DNA of 64,000 nucleotides from CAYMQB01 sp964392665 (GCA_964392665.1 CAYMQB010000010.1:6812-70811); one strand, 5' to 3'; numbered from the stretch's first letter, positions 1 to 8,605 are shown. Notes: a model not told the origin generated them from the sequence alone. Translations and numbers: made by a program.

Positions 1-1038
1 TGGCAGGCTGCACTCGGCGCTGTTTTAATATCCGGCGTTGTTTTTGTTATTCTCACTTTTTTAAGAATAAGAGAAATGATAATAAATGCTATACCAGCGT
101 CTCTAAAGAGTGGAATTGCTGCAGGAATTGGACTCTTTGTTGCATTTATTGGGTTTGTTCAGGCAGGTATTATAGTAAAAAGCCCTGGTGGAGTTGTAGA
201 GTTGGGAAATCTGCATTCCTCCCCGGTTACTCTCGCTATAATCGGCATATTCATAATTGCTATCTTACTATCCCTCCGAATAAAGGGAGCGATACTTATT
301 GGAATGGTTGTAACAGCAATACTTGGAATACCATTGGGTATTATTGAATTTCAAGGTATTGCAAGCCTTCCTCCTTCTATTTCGCCAACATTTTTTAAGC
401 TGGATTTGGCAAGTACATTCAAGTTGGGTGGTATTACGGTAATAGCTATATTTCTCTTTATGGATATGTTCGACACTATTGGAACACTTGTTGGTGTTGG
501 AACGGCATCAGGGCTTATGAAAGACGGGAAACTACCCAGGGCGAATAAAGCGTTACTTGCAGATGCAACAGGAACTATCTTTGGAGCGGTTCTTGGAACC
601 TCCACTGTTACTAGTTATATAGAGAGCACGACCGGAGTTTCCTCGGGTGGTAGAACCGGATTTGCAAGTGTTATTACAGGCATTCTTTTTCTTGTAAGCC
701 TTTTCTTTGCACCACTTGTAAGGATGATCGGTGGGGGCGTGGAAATGAGCAATAATGTCTTTCTTTATCCTGTTACAGCACCTGCTCTTGTAATAGTAGG
801 TAGTATGATGCTGAAATCCATAGTTAAAATTGACTGGAAGGATCCTTCCGAATACATACCGGCATTTCTTACTATAATAGGAATGCCACTAACTTACAGC
901 ATTGCGGATGGTCTTGCGTTTGGTTTTGTCTCATATCCTATAGTAAAACTGGCAAGTGGCAAAGGAAAGCAAGTAAACTGGCTTTGTTATTTGCTTGCCG
1001 TGCTTTTCATCCTAAGGTATATTTTTCTCCCACATTAA
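1..1038 (+). CDS. NCS2-family purine permease, 5'-truncated by window edge
   Basis: Integral membrane transporter of the AzgA-like hypoxanthine/guanine/adenine branch of the NCS2 family, which imports nucleobases by proton symport. The frame is open from base 1, so the first ATG at 76 is internal and the true N-terminus lies outside the window. About 345 residues are visible, most of them hydrophobic segments. Recognisable family stretches are FDTIGTLVGV and GTSTVTSYIESTTGVSSGGRTG, which are diagnostic of AzgA-type permeases. The stop is TAA at 1036. The next gene starts 15 nt downstream on the same strand. Substrate within the purines cannot be decided from sequence. Confidence 0.9.
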   Translation, partial: WQAALGAVLISGVVFVILTFLRIREMIINAIPASLKSGIAAGIGLFVAFIGFVQAGIIVKSPGGVVELGNLHSSPVTLAIIGIFIIAILLSLRIKGAILIGMVVTAILGIPLGIIEFQGIASLPPSISPTFFKLDLASTFKLGGITVIAIFLFMDMFDTIGTLVGVGTASGLMKDGKLPRANKALLADATGTIFGAVLGTSTVTSYIESTTGVSSGGRTGFASVITGILFLVSLFFAPLVRMIGGGVEMSNNVFLYPVTAPALVIVGSMMLKSIVKIDWKDPSEYIPAFLTIIGMPLTYSIADGLAFGFVSYPIVKLASGKGKQVNWLCYLLAVLFILRYIFLPH

Positions 1039-1053
1039 ATTGATGGAAAGAAT

Positions 1054-1947
1054 ATGGTGAAGTGCAACGAGCGGGGATTCCACCCTCGCATTATCGAAGG
1101 AAAGGACTATAGGAATCTCGCCAGCAAATTGAACTATAGGATTTGGGTAGTGGTGATATTAGTTAGCATATATCTACTTTTCAATTTTGACCGGTTTTAC
1201 GGGAACGAAAGCAAAAAAAATTTTGCGCAGGAATTGTTTTCGGAGAAGGAATACTTGAGGGCTATCGGGGAATACCAAAGGTTGATGTATTTTTCTCTCG
1301 ACAGTGATTCAACTGATTTTTACAAGTTTCAAATAGGTGAATGTTATAGAAAAATGGAGAGTTACGAGTTAGCAAAAAAAAATTACTACGAACTCATTCT
1401 TGAAGGAGTGAAAGATACATACCTTTTGCTTAGCATACAGATTGCTTATGCAAAATGCTTAATAAATACGGGTTCAGTTAAGACAGCCCGTTCAGTACTG
1501 AATGGTATTACTGCAGAAGGTCCCCAATCTGACACTATTAATCTGCTTGTCGGTATAACGCATATCAAGGCAATGGAATGGGAAAACGCAAAAGTAGAAT
1601 TTAACAAAATTCACTCTCCGATAATGAAAGAAAATGCATTTCAAATGCTGGATAGGATATCAGGAGAGAATTTTAAGTCGGAGAAAACTGCATTACTTCT
1701 TTCCACTTTCATTCCGGGAGCCGGGCAGATTTATGCAAAGAGAACACTCAAAGGAATTATATCGTTTTCGCTTAATTTTTCCCTTGGATATCTAACATAC
1801 AAGGCTGGTAGGGAAGGTAGAAGGATGGATGCAATCTTGATTGTTTATTTCGGACTTCAAAGATTCTATTTTGGAAATATCGAGCAAGCGAGAAAATATT
1901 CAAGCGAATTCAATAGTTGTATACTTGACAGTATAATCGTAGAATAA
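1054..1947 (+). CDS. TPR-containing membrane protein of unknown function
   Basis: A 297-residue protein. Residues about 29-43 form a single N-terminal membrane anchor. Residues 55-200 read as helical tetratricopeptide-like pairs (for example FAQELFSEKEYLRAIGEYQRL and the following ECYRKMESYELAKKNYYELI). The C-terminal part carries a glycine-rich hydrophobic motif, STFIPGAGQIYAKRTLKGI. That motif is common at the end of small envelope-associated proteins in Bacteroidota-like genomes (DUF5683-like) and is followed by another hydrophobic helix. It lies 15 nt after the permease and 1 nt before the HExxH protein, so it is probably cotranscribed. There is no strong Shine-Dalgarno, so the start is uncertain. 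Function unknown; an assembly or scaffolding role at the membrane is only a guess. Confidence 0.65.
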   Translation: MVKCNERGFHPRIIEGKDYRNLASKLNYRIWVVVILVSIYLLFNFDRFYGNESKKNFAQELFSEKEYLRAIGEYQRLMYFSLDSDSTDFYKFQIGECYRKMESYELAKKNYYELILEGVKDTYLLLSIQIAYAKCLINTGSVKTARSVLNGITAEGPQSDTINLLVGITHIKAMEWENAKVEFNKIHSPIMKENAFQMLDRISGENFKSEKTALLLSTFIPGAGQIYAKRTLKGIISFSLNFSLGYLTYKAGREGRRMDAILIVYFGLQRFYFGNIEQARKYSSEFNSCILDSIIVE

Positions 1948-1948
1948 G

Positions 1949-2764
1949 TTGTGCATAATGCTAATCCTCCATTATCTTGGTAATGCATTCTTCCATACGC
2001 TTCAAACCATTTTACTATTTCTTCCTGTTGTTGCATCCTGCATCGTTATTGAAATATTTTCGACATTTGCCAATAGACGGCTTGGAAAAAAGTTTGGCTG
2101 GTGCGGAATTCTACCTTTTGCCATTGTAGGTACGCCAATACACGAATTGAGTCATGCAGTAGTTGCTTTTCTCACCGGGCACAGAATACAAGAACTTGCC
2201 CTTTTTAAACCAAATCCACTAACCGGTGAATTGGGGCACTTGAAACATTCGTGGAATGATAGAAATCCCATTCAGAAATACATAGGCAATCCTTTAATAG
2301 CAATAGCACCATTTTTTGGAGGTTCGCTTGTTCTCTATCTTCTCACAAAACTGCTTATGCCCCAACTTATCGCAGGCAATTCGCTGTCAGCGCTTTCTTC
2401 AAATCTGCTGAAGGACTTTTCGCAATTCAGGCTCTACATCGGCGCGCTTTTTTCGGCAACAGCTTCAATGTTACGAATATTCTTTAACTGGCGAAATCTC
2501 CTGAGTATTAGATTTTACATTTATGTTTTAGTTGCTTTCGGGATAAGCTTACATCTTACACCATCGAGACAGGACTTCTTTCACTTCTGGACATATCTTT
2601 TCGGGCTTCTCATTATGATTTTCGTTTTAAATCTTGTTTTTCCGAATTTTATCGTTTTTCTTGAAATTCACTTTGTTGGTTTCATTTTAAAATTGCATCC
2701 TTTGCTTTCACTGGCTGCTTTTTTTAGTCTCGTTAGCGCCCTGATAACAGGTTTTCTCTTGTGA
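1949..2764 (+). CDS. multi-pass membrane protein with HELSH motif (M50-like)
   Basis: A 271-residue polytopic membrane protein. It has about six hydrophobic segments and a HELSH motif (HExxH) near residue 70, within the hydrophobic context GTPIHELSHAVVAF. This resembles the zinc-binding helix of membrane-embedded M50-like metalloproteases. I do not see a clear LDG-type second motif, so protease activity is not established; many M50-like membrane proteins are uncharacterised. The start can be the TTG at 1949, nearly abutting the upstream stop, or the ATG at 1958. It is presumably cotranscribed with the TPR protein. No substrate can be suggested. Confidence 0.6.
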   Translation: MCIMLILHYLGNAFFHTLQTILLFLPVVASCIVIEIFSTFANRRLGKKFGWCGILPFAIVGTPIHELSHAVVAFLTGHRIQELALFKPNPLTGELGHLKHSWNDRNPIQKYIGNPLIAIAPFFGGSLVLYLLTKLLMPQLIAGNSLSALSSNLLKDFSQFRLYIGALFSATASMLRIFFNWRNLLSIRFYIYVLVAFGISLHLTPSRQDFFHFWTYLFGLLIMIFVLNLVFPNFIVFLEIHFVGFILKLHPLLSLAAFFSLVSALITGFLL

Positions 2765-2836
2765 GCAAATGAAGATTTTTCATTGCAGCAGATTCCTCCG
2801 AACTGCAAATTCCCAGAATGTAGTTTAACAAATTGC

Positions 2837-2865
2837 TTGACTATGTCATTTTCATATAGTATAAA
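2837..2865 (+). promoter_or_regulatory. sigma70-type promoter for the CBS/antiporter pair
   Basis: TTGACT (2837-2842), a 17-nt spacer and TATAAA (2860-2865). The expected transcription start is near 2872, about 35 nt before the CBS gene, which has its own AAGGAGG. Confidence 0.65.
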
Positions 2866-2907
2866 TTTTGACGCATGGAATTTAAGGGAAGATAAGGAGG
2901 AAATTCA

Positions 2908-3165
2908 ATGCGAAACTTCGAGAAGTTAAAAGTCAAAAATGTGTGGAAAACTATTTCAAAAAAGGCAACTACTGTCCGAATGGATGCTGATATCGATGAG
3001 GCTATGCATCACCCTATATTCGTTTATGAAAATGACTTGCTTTTGAAAATTCTCAAGAGTATGGTGGATGAAAAGGTTCAGGAACTACCTGTTGTTAATA
3101 GCGAGAAAAAAATAATTGGAGATTTGAACTGCCTTGAAATACTGAAAGGGTTCTGGAAGTTGTAG
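2908..3165 (+). CDS. small CBS-domain protein
   Basis: An 85-residue soluble protein that contains essentially one CBS motif. It includes a stretch such as LLKILKSMVDEKVQELPVVNSEKKIIGD, the usual turn of a CBS repeat with its closing hydrophobic-Gly-Asp. CBS domains normally act as pairs that bind adenine nucleotides, so this half-unit would need to dimerise. It has a strong AAGGAGG 8 nt before the ATG. Its TAG stop shares one base with the GTG start of the downstream antiporter, which implies translational coupling. The obvious inference is nucleotide-dependent regulation of that antiporter; this is not proven by the sequence. Confidence 0.7.
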   Translation: MRNFEKLKVKNVWKTISKKATTVRMDADIDEAMHHPIFVYENDLLLKILKSMVDEKVQELPVVNSEKKIIGDLNCLEILKGFWKL

Positions 3166-4373
3166 TGGAAACATTTGCCTATATTTTTTTACTCGTAGGT
3201 ATTTCTACCTATCTCGGGCACCTTGCGCGGAGAGTAAAACAACCTGAGATTATAGGGGAGATTCTCGGCGGAATTATCCTCGGTCCGGTAGTTGCTATTA
3301 TTGCCACTTTACTGTTTCACGAAGGACATAGCATTCACATTTTCTTATCGTCAGAATATGCAAGCACAAAACTCATATCCCTTGTCGATTTTGCTGGTAT
3401 TATGATAATGTTTGGTGCCGGGCTTGAAACGGATCTGTCGGCACTATTTTCTGCTGCAAAGAATGGTTTATTTGCGGCTATAGGTGGTGTTGTTTTACCA
3501 TTTGCGCTGGGTTTGTTTGTCGGTAAGTATTTCCTTCATTTGGGACTTCTCGCTTCGCTTTATTTAGGTGCGGCTGTTTCCATCACAGCCGTTGCTCTCA
3601 GCATTGCAACTTTGATACAGCTAAAGAAACTTTCGACGAAGGTTGGAATGAGTATTGTTATTGCTGCAGTAATCGATGATATTCTAGGGGTTATGATTTT
3701 ATCGGTTATAATGAATATGACCAGGGGCGAGGGGAGTTTTTCAGTCAAGCATGTCTTTATTATGTTTATAATAGCCGCAGTGTTTGTAGTTTTTAGCGTC
3801 TTACTTGGGCATTTTGGAAAGAAATGGCGAAAGCATTTTCGTTTCGGAACGATATCAACGCAAGAAAGGCTATCGTTCTTTCTGCTTTTTCTTTTTCTTT
3901 TCTCCATTGTTTCGCATTTTGCCGGTCTTCATCTTGTTATTGGAGCATTTTTGGCAGGACTAATTCTGGGCCCCTTTCTTAAAATGCGAGAGAAAGAAAA
4001 TCTAAGCAACTGGATATGGGGATTGTTTGCTCCTCTCTTCTTTGCCTGGGTGGGTTTTTCCGTTCAATTCTCCGCAGATGCGTTCGGTATGGCTTTGCTA
4101 CTTATTGTTGCAGCGGCATTTATCGGAAAAATTGTAGGAGCGGGTTTGGGTGCACTTTGTTCGGGTATAAGACCGATGGAATCACTCGCAGTGGGAATAG
4201 GTATGAATGGAAGGGCAGCTGTTGAACTTATAATAGCGGAAATTGCTTTAAGAAATGGCGTTATTGGACGGAATATTTTTTCCTCGGTAGTTTTTATGGC
4301 TATCCTTGCGGCTATTACAACTCCGTTACTGCTGAAACTAATGGCTTCCAGGATAACTACGCCTGCCCGATGA
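3165..4373 (+). CDS. CPA2-family cation:proton antiporter
   Basis: A 402-residue membrane protein of the Kef/NhaA-like CPA2 family (Na+/H+ exchanger domain). About 12-13 hydrophobic helices cover the whole length. The buried Asp-Asp pair typical of electrogenic CPA2 antiporters is visible in AAVIDDILGVMIL near residue 168. It lacks the C-terminal TrkA-N domain of KefB/KefC, so it is the short form. The GTG start at 3165 overlaps the stop of the CBS gene by one base. The end overlaps the convergent PII-like gene by 17 bp. Cation specificity (Na+, K+) cannot be decided. Confidence 0.85.
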   Translation: METFAYIFLLVGISTYLGHLARRVKQPEIIGEILGGIILGPVVAIIATLLFHEGHSIHIFLSSEYASTKLISLVDFAGIMIMFGAGLETDLSALFSAAKNGLFAAIGGVVLPFALGLFVGKYFLHLGLLASLYLGAAVSITAVALSIATLIQLKKLSTKVGMSIVIAAVIDDILGVMILSVIMNMTRGEGSFSVKHVFIMFIIAAVFVVFSVLLGHFGKKWRKHFRFGTISTQERLSFFLLFLFLFSIVSHFAGLHLVIGAFLAGLILGPFLKMREKENLSNWIWGLFAPLFFAWVGFSVQFSADAFGMALLLIVAAAFIGKIVGAGLGALCSGIRPMESLAVGIGMNGRAAVELIIAEIALRNGVIGRNIFSSVVFMAILAAITTPLLLKLMASRITTPAR

Positions 4374-4686
4374 ACTTATCCAATTTTAGAATACCGATTT
4401 TGCAAATTTCTTCAAGATTTGAGTCTTTTACGGTATCCTTTAGTAGCGCATTAATCTTTTCTCCAGTACCCTCATCATCCGTAAATGAAAGAATAACCTT
4501 GGTATAAGCTCTTTTCCCTTCTATCTGGCTTCTCAATCCTGCAAATATGGGAACTTCGTAAGCGAGATAACGACTCATTGATTGCGCTTCAATCACTGAA
4601 GTTTCTTCTGCGCCTAATTCCGTCAATATTGAGATAATCTCGTCGAGATACTCGGCTTTGTATAAAAAAAGTACGAGCAGATACAT
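4357..4686 (-). CDS. PII-like small regulatory protein
   Basis: A 109-residue protein that looks like a ferredoxin-fold PII-like (GlnB-superfamily) domain. It begins with a beta strand (YLLVLFLY), followed by a helix and the signature LTELGAEETSVIEAQSM, then the strand TKVILSFTD and a C-terminal helix. The T-loop of true GlnB is not recognisable, so it should be called PII-like rather than a nitrogen regulator. It has a clear AAGGAG seven bases before the ATG. It is the last gene of the minus-strand set that begins with the antiporter at 6033, and genes of this type often sit beside ion or bicarbonate transporters. A role in gating the antiporter is inference. Confidence 0.6.
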   Translation of the reverse strand: MYLLVLFLYKAEYLDEIISILTELGAEETSVIEAQSMSRYLAYEVPIFAGLRSQIEGKRAYTKVILSFTDDEGTGEKINALLKDTVKDSNLEEICKIGILKLDKFIGQA

Positions 4687-4817
4687 TTTACATCTCCTTT
4701 TCCCACGGCTGTGGTCTCTATCTCTTCTCTTGTTTGTGTAAGAACCTCAACCATCTCTTTTATGATTGAGTTATTATCCTCACCGGTAAGTTGCGGTATT
4801 ATATTCTCCTTTTTCAC
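4623..4817 (-). pseudogene. truncated PTS EIIA-like domain
   Basis: A 64-codon reading frame whose first 45 residues resemble the N-terminus of a fructose-type PTS EIIA domain (IIPQLTGEDNNSIIKEMVEV, then REEIETTAVGKG). Intact family members continue from this glycine-rich turn into the phosphorylatable His (consensus GIGxGIAIPH). Here the similarity stops at GKG, and the frame runs on into the Shine-Dalgarno and start of the PII-like gene, so the active-site His is missing. The likely start is the GTG at 4817, with TCAGGAG just upstream, 20 nt after the antiporter stop. A longer frame from 4889 would overlap the antiporter by about 50 bp. Most simply this is a deletion remnant of a formerly complete EIIA gene. 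Confidence 0.55.
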
Positions 4818-4836
4818 ATAATCTCCTGATAGCACT

Positions 4837-6033
4837 TTAGCTCCCCCTATTTCGTTTTTTGCCTGATTCTCCGGCTTTTGTGATTGCAAATTTTGTCGAA
4901 AATGGTCCTACAAGTTCGGTTACAATAGTTGTCCCGAGAGCAATGGCAACGATCTCTGCAGAGTACTGCGGAAAGTCCTTTGCTGCTATAAGGCAGAGTC
5001 CTATTGCTATCCCTGCCTGAGAAAAAAGGCCTAAGCCCGTATATTTTCTTACGACTTTGGGAGATTTCGAAATAGTAGCCCCTAAGTAAGCTCCGAGAAT
5101 CTTCCCTGAAAACCTGCCAAGTAGATACCCAATAGCTACAAAACCTAGTTTAAATAGTTTTCCTAATTTCAACCTTGCTCCAGCAAGAACAAAATATATG
5201 ATAAAAAATGGATAACTGAAACCTTCGATCGAGGAGAATATTTGCCTTTTATGTCTTGAGAAATTGGAAATGAAGAAACCCATAGTCATACTTGCAAGCA
5301 AGGGAGAAAATCGCATACCCCAGAGTTTGTATTCTAACAGACCTGCGAAAAAAACCATAACTCCAAGTGAGGCTGTTAGTATCTCTGCTTTGAATCGAAG
5401 CATCTTGAAAATTTGATTGAGCAGAAAAGCAGCAAAAATACCAACCGAAATTGACACTATAAGGGAACCAAGGACGCGGAAAATCAAAAATACAATAAAA
5501 ATATGTTCAGACCCTACTATTGCGTGAACTATAGATGAGGATACTGCATAAAGTGTCAAACCCAGAGCATCGTCGAGTCCGACACAAGCGAGTAAAGTTA
5601 AACTCAACGGTCCCTTCGCTTTGAGTTCTTCGAGAACCAGTACGGTCACGGCAGGAGCAGTTGCCGAACCGAGTGCTGCAACGAGCAAAGACATCGGAAA
5701 AGAGAGCTTAAAAAGCAGTAAAAAGAAAAGTATGAGGAAAAATGTAAAAAGGGTTTCAAAAACGACTATTATGATTATTTTCTTCCCGAGCTTTTTGAAC
5801 ATACTTGTCTTCAATTCTCCGCCAATGCTGAAAGCTACTATTATGAGGGCGAACTCGATTAACCACCCTAATTTTTTATTCATTGCTTCCGGTATTAGCT
5901 GAGAGAAAGAAACGCCGATTGCTATTCCAATAAGGATGTATCCGGTAACTGCAGGAACTTTAACTTTTGCGAGAAGTTTAGCTGCAAGAAAACCAAAAAA
6001 TAGAATTGAACCAATCGTTAAAATATCATTCAT
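4837..6033 (-). CDS. CPA2-family cation:proton antiporter
   Basis: A second CPA2 antiporter, 398 residues from the ATG at 6033. A TTG 24 bases upstream could also serve. It has about 12 membrane helices, beginning with a hydrophobic helix right at the N-terminus. The ion-binding Asp-Asp pair is in CVGLDDALGLTL near residue 155, and a helix-breaking GSATAPAVTV lies just before it. There is no TrkA-N domain. It converges on the other antiporter of the window but belongs to a clearly different subgroup. Downstream on the same strand are the EIIA remnant and a PII-like protein, which suggests the transporter was, or is, under regulatory control. Confidence 0.82.
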   Translation of the reverse strand: MNDILTIGSILFFGFLAAKLLAKVKVPAVTGYILIGIAIGVSFSQLIPEAMNKKLGWLIEFALIIVAFSIGGELKTSMFKKLGKKIIIIVVFETLFTFFLILFFLLLFKLSFPMSLLVAALGSATAPAVTVLVLEELKAKGPLSLTLLACVGLDDALGLTLYAVSSSIVHAIVGSEHIFIVFLIFRVLGSLIVSISVGIFAAFLLNQIFKMLRFKAEILTASLGVMVFFAGLLEYKLWGMRFSPLLASMTMGFFISNFSRHKRQIFSSIEGFSYPFFIIYFVLAGARLKLGKLFKLGFVAIGYLLGRFSGKILGAYLGATISKSPKVVRKYTGLGLFSQAGIAIGLCLIAAKDFPQYSAEIVAIALGTTIVTELVGPFSTKFAITKAGESGKKRNRGS

Positions 6034-6070
6034 TTTGCAATAGATTAATACTTTCAAATAGTCGAAGGAA

Positions 6071-6097
6071 TTTATAACTACTTTCCTTTTTTGTCAA
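6071..6097 (-). promoter_or_regulatory. possible promoter of the minus-strand antiporter
   Basis: Read on the minus strand: TTGACA (6097-6092), a short 15-nt spacer and TATAAA (6076-6071). The spacer is two bases shorter than ideal, hence the modest confidence. Confidence 0.4.
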
Positions 6098-6162
6098 GAA
6101 GTAAATGCTCGAAACGCAGGATTAAATTACCGGAAACACATTCTTTTTGCAAGTATTTTCCC

Positions 6163-6191
6163 TTGACAATGCACAGAATTTGTGGTAAAGG
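6163..6191 (+). promoter_or_regulatory. possible promoter of the SLBB export gene
   Basis: A perfect -35 TTGACA (6163-6168), but only a weak -10 (TAAAGG, 6186-6191) after 17 nt. The following 32 nt hold the GGAGG that serves the TTG start at 6224. Confidence 0.35.
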
Positions 6192-6223
6192 AGCAGGAGA
6201 AAAGAAGTTGTCTGGAGGTAAGA

Positions 6224-7462
6224 TTGAAAAAAATAATGGTAATTATTTTTGCATTGATTCTTTGTAGTTCGGTTCTTTCATACTCGCAGGTTTCCGAAAT
6301 GAGTAAGGAGTATCTGATTATGCAATCGCTGAGGAATGCTTCTCTTGCACCAGTAACATACACTCTTGGTCCCGGGGACGGAATTGTATTGAACCTCTGG
6401 GGAAACACCAATGCAACATACAAACTTTCGGTATCACAAGATGGTAGCATATTTATCCCAAAATCATCCGGAGTTACCGCTTCGGCTATTCCTTTGTCAG
6501 CATATTCAGGAATTTCATCCTCTGAAAATGTGCCTTCTCTGGGAGAAGTCTATGCAGAAGGACTAACATTAGAGGAATTGAAAAAGGAGATTGAAAACAG
6601 GGTAAGCAAATATTTTCACGGTGTAAATGTTAATGTCTCGCTAACACGTTTGAGGATGTTTTCTGTTTCCATCCTTGGAAGCGTGAGGGACCCGGGTGTT
6701 TATTCAATAACACCCCTGTATAGATTATCAAACCTGCTTGACGTTGCAGGCGGAAATACGCCAACCGGGTCATACAGAAAAATAACAATCAAAAGTGCGG
6801 ATGGTTCATCAAAAACATACGACCTTTATCAGTTTCTATATAAGGCGAATTTAGAGGAGAATCCTTATATCAAAACTGGTGATATTGTGATGGTTCCACA
6901 GGCTCTTATGAGTGTTAAGGTAATGGGAAGGGTTTACAAACGAGGGAACTTTGAATTAAGAGAAGGGGAAAGGTTAAAAGATTTGATTGAATTTGCAAGA
7001 GGATTCCAGAGCAGGGGTTCATTGACAAGGCAAATTAAGGTTTATAACATAAAAAGTCCGGATGAAGTGGAAGAAATCGACCCGTATAAGCTTCTTATCG
7101 AGAATGACAGTTTAAGCAACATAGAGCTCAAAACAGGTGATGTTGTGACGGTTCCAACGGAGCCTTTCACAGTAACCGTTGTAGGTCAGGTAACTTTAGG
7201 CGGAAGTTTTGAATATGAGCCAGGAGCAGATTTTAACTACTACCTTGGTCTTGCCGGTGGTTATGGAGAGCGGGCAAACGAAGGCAATGTTCGTATAACA
7301 AGATGGGATGGAACAAGACTGAAATGGAAGACCGGTGTTGAGATAAAACCTGGCGATACAATAGTTATTGGGAGAGCCGAACTTAAAGGATGGAAAGATT
7401 ACTTAGAGGTTACACTGAATGCTGCCAACCTACTCTTTATTATCTGGACCGTCTCAAGGTGA
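6224..7462 (+). CDS. SLBB-domain polysaccharide export protein (Wza-like)
   Basis: A secreted or periplasmic polysaccharide exporter, 412 residues from the TTG at 6224. That start is chosen because GGAGG lies five bases upstream and it opens directly into a signal peptide (MKKIMVIIFALILCSSVLS). After it comes a Poly_export/PES domain (LGPGDGIVLNLWGN, then SVSQDGSIFIP), followed by three or four SLBB beta-grasp repeats with the typical turns GSVRDPGVYSI, GRVYKRGNFEL and GQVTLGGSFEY. It ends in a hydrophobic helix, as in Wza, where this helix forms the outer-membrane pore. It is encoded just ahead of the Wzz/Wzy/Wzx operon and is probably the outer-membrane channel for the polymer made there. 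Confidence 0.85.
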   Translation: MKKIMVIIFALILCSSVLSYSQVSEMSKEYLIMQSLRNASLAPVTYTLGPGDGIVLNLWGNTNATYKLSVSQDGSIFIPKSSGVTASAIPLSAYSGISSSENVPSLGEVYAEGLTLEELKKEIENRVSKYFHGVNVNVSLTRLRMFSVSILGSVRDPGVYSITPLYRLSNLLDVAGGNTPTGSYRKITIKSADGSSKTYDLYQFLYKANLEENPYIKTGDIVMVPQALMSVKVMGRVYKRGNFELREGERLKDLIEFARGFQSRGSLTRQIKVYNIKSPDEVEEIDPYKLLIENDSLSNIELKTGDVVTVPTEPFTVTVVGQVTLGGSFEYEPGADFNYYLGLAGGYGERANEGNVRITRWDGTRLKWKTGVEIKPGDTIVIGRAELKGWKDYLEVTLNAANLLFIIWTVSR

Positions 7463-7519
7463 AATCGCGTTTTTGGGAAGACAAAATTAGCTGCTTTTAC
7501 ACACATAAATCATAATAGT

Positions 7520-8512
7520 TCAGTCCTTTGTGTAGTTCCAGTATTCTTTGATATCTCTGCCAATCAATTCCGACAGTCCTCTATTTTCCTTAAAAAAAAG
7601 TCTTTCTAAGAATCTTCTTGTTTCAATTTTCATTTTTGGGTATGACTTATTACTTGTGAAGTTAAATTTGCAATCGAGTTTGTCCATTCTTCTCCAGAAC
7701 CTATTGGGTTTTGTCTTTGATAAATTGGGAAGATGTGAACCAAATTGTTGAGTAACGAGACGTTGAGTTCGGGAAATATAGTTATAAAATATTTGGAGTT
7801 TTATGTAGCGGGGAATCATTGTTGCATTTTTATGGGTGTCAATTTTACTTATGTCTATGCTCGTCCTTAATCCAAGAAATTTGCATATTTCATCGATGTT
7901 CTGCTGAGTATTTTTTATGAAGTCTTCGAAGATTATAAATTTCATTTGTGAATCCGGAAAATAGTTTTTGTATCTTTCTATCTGCTGTTTATAAAGACTT
8001 CTTTTTAAGAGAGTTCCAGGCATATATCGAAGTGTGTTTTCAAAATCATAAATTGCATGTCCACCACGGACCAGATGCCAATAGTTAGAATATGTTCGAG
8101 AAACTGGGTTTCTTAACATAAATATAAGCTTTACATTGGGTATCAAATTGGCTATACGAGAAGGAGCTTTTGAAGATGCCATATAAGTCGTTGAATCTTC
8201 ACCTATTAATTGCCCTTTTTTCGCTTCCCTAAAGAATGATTTATACCACTTTAGATATTCTTCGAAATTCGTTTTGTAGTCGAAAAATTGCCATTCCTTA
8301 GATGTTTGAACGAAAAAATCGAAATTTTGCTCAATGTCATCTATGTCAAAAAACATTATTTCTCTATTTGGTATAAAAATGTCTTTGTGTTGGCTTAGAA
8401 TGTAGTGAAGAGAAGTTGTTCCCGCTTTCATTGCACCAACAATAATAAAGGCAGGCAACCCTTGCCCATCTTTACCAAGCCTTCTCCCGTACTTTATATT
8501 TTTTTCATTCAT
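7520..8512 (-). CDS. PAPS-dependent sulfotransferase domain protein
   Basis: A 330-residue sulfotransferase of the heparan-sulfate (NDST-like) superfamily. The 5'-phosphosulfate-binding loop is visible as GAMKAGTTSLHYILSQH near residues 25-41, and the 3'-phosphate-binding segment as LRNPVSRTYSNYWH near residue 134. The ATG at 8512 is preferred to a TTG 21 bases upstream because a promoter places the transcript start about three bases before it. The gene lies opposite to and inside the exopolysaccharide locus, between the exporter and Wzz, so its acceptor is probably a sugar residue of the same polymer; that is inference. No PAPS-synthesis genes are in the window. Confidence 0.82.
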   Translation of the reverse strand: MNEKNIKYGRRLGKDGQGLPAFIIVGAMKAGTTSLHYILSQHKDIFIPNREIMFFDIDDIEQNFDFFVQTSKEWQFFDYKTNFEEYLKWYKSFFREAKKGQLIGEDSTTYMASSKAPSRIANLIPNVKLIFMLRNPVSRTYSNYWHLVRGGHAIYDFENTLRYMPGTLLKRSLYKQQIERYKNYFPDSQMKFIIFEDFIKNTQQNIDEICKFLGLRTSIDISKIDTHKNATMIPRYIKLQIFYNYISRTQRLVTQQFGSHLPNLSKTKPNRFWRRMDKLDCKFNFTSNKSYPKMKIETRRFLERLFFKENRGLSELIGRDIKEYWNYTKD

Positions 8513-8522
8513 ACAGAATAAG

Positions 8523-8550
8523 AATTTACACAAAAAAATGCTTTTGTCAA
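8523..8550 (-). promoter_or_regulatory. promoter giving a nearly leaderless sulfotransferase mRNA
   Basis: On the minus strand: TTGACA (8550-8545), 16 nt, TAAATT (8528-8523). The expected start is near 8516, three or four bases before the ATG at 8512. There is no Shine-Dalgarno. Confidence 0.5.
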
Positions 8551-8605
8551 GTTCTATCTTGAAATGTAAGCATGAGCTCTATTATACGGTTGTCGCAAAA
8601 AGGTC

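Noticed and set aside
4818..4889. Longer EIIA-like frame starting inside the antiporter gene
   Set aside because: The first 24 residues have no EIIA similarity and overlap the antiporter; the GTG at 4817 has a ribosome-binding site.
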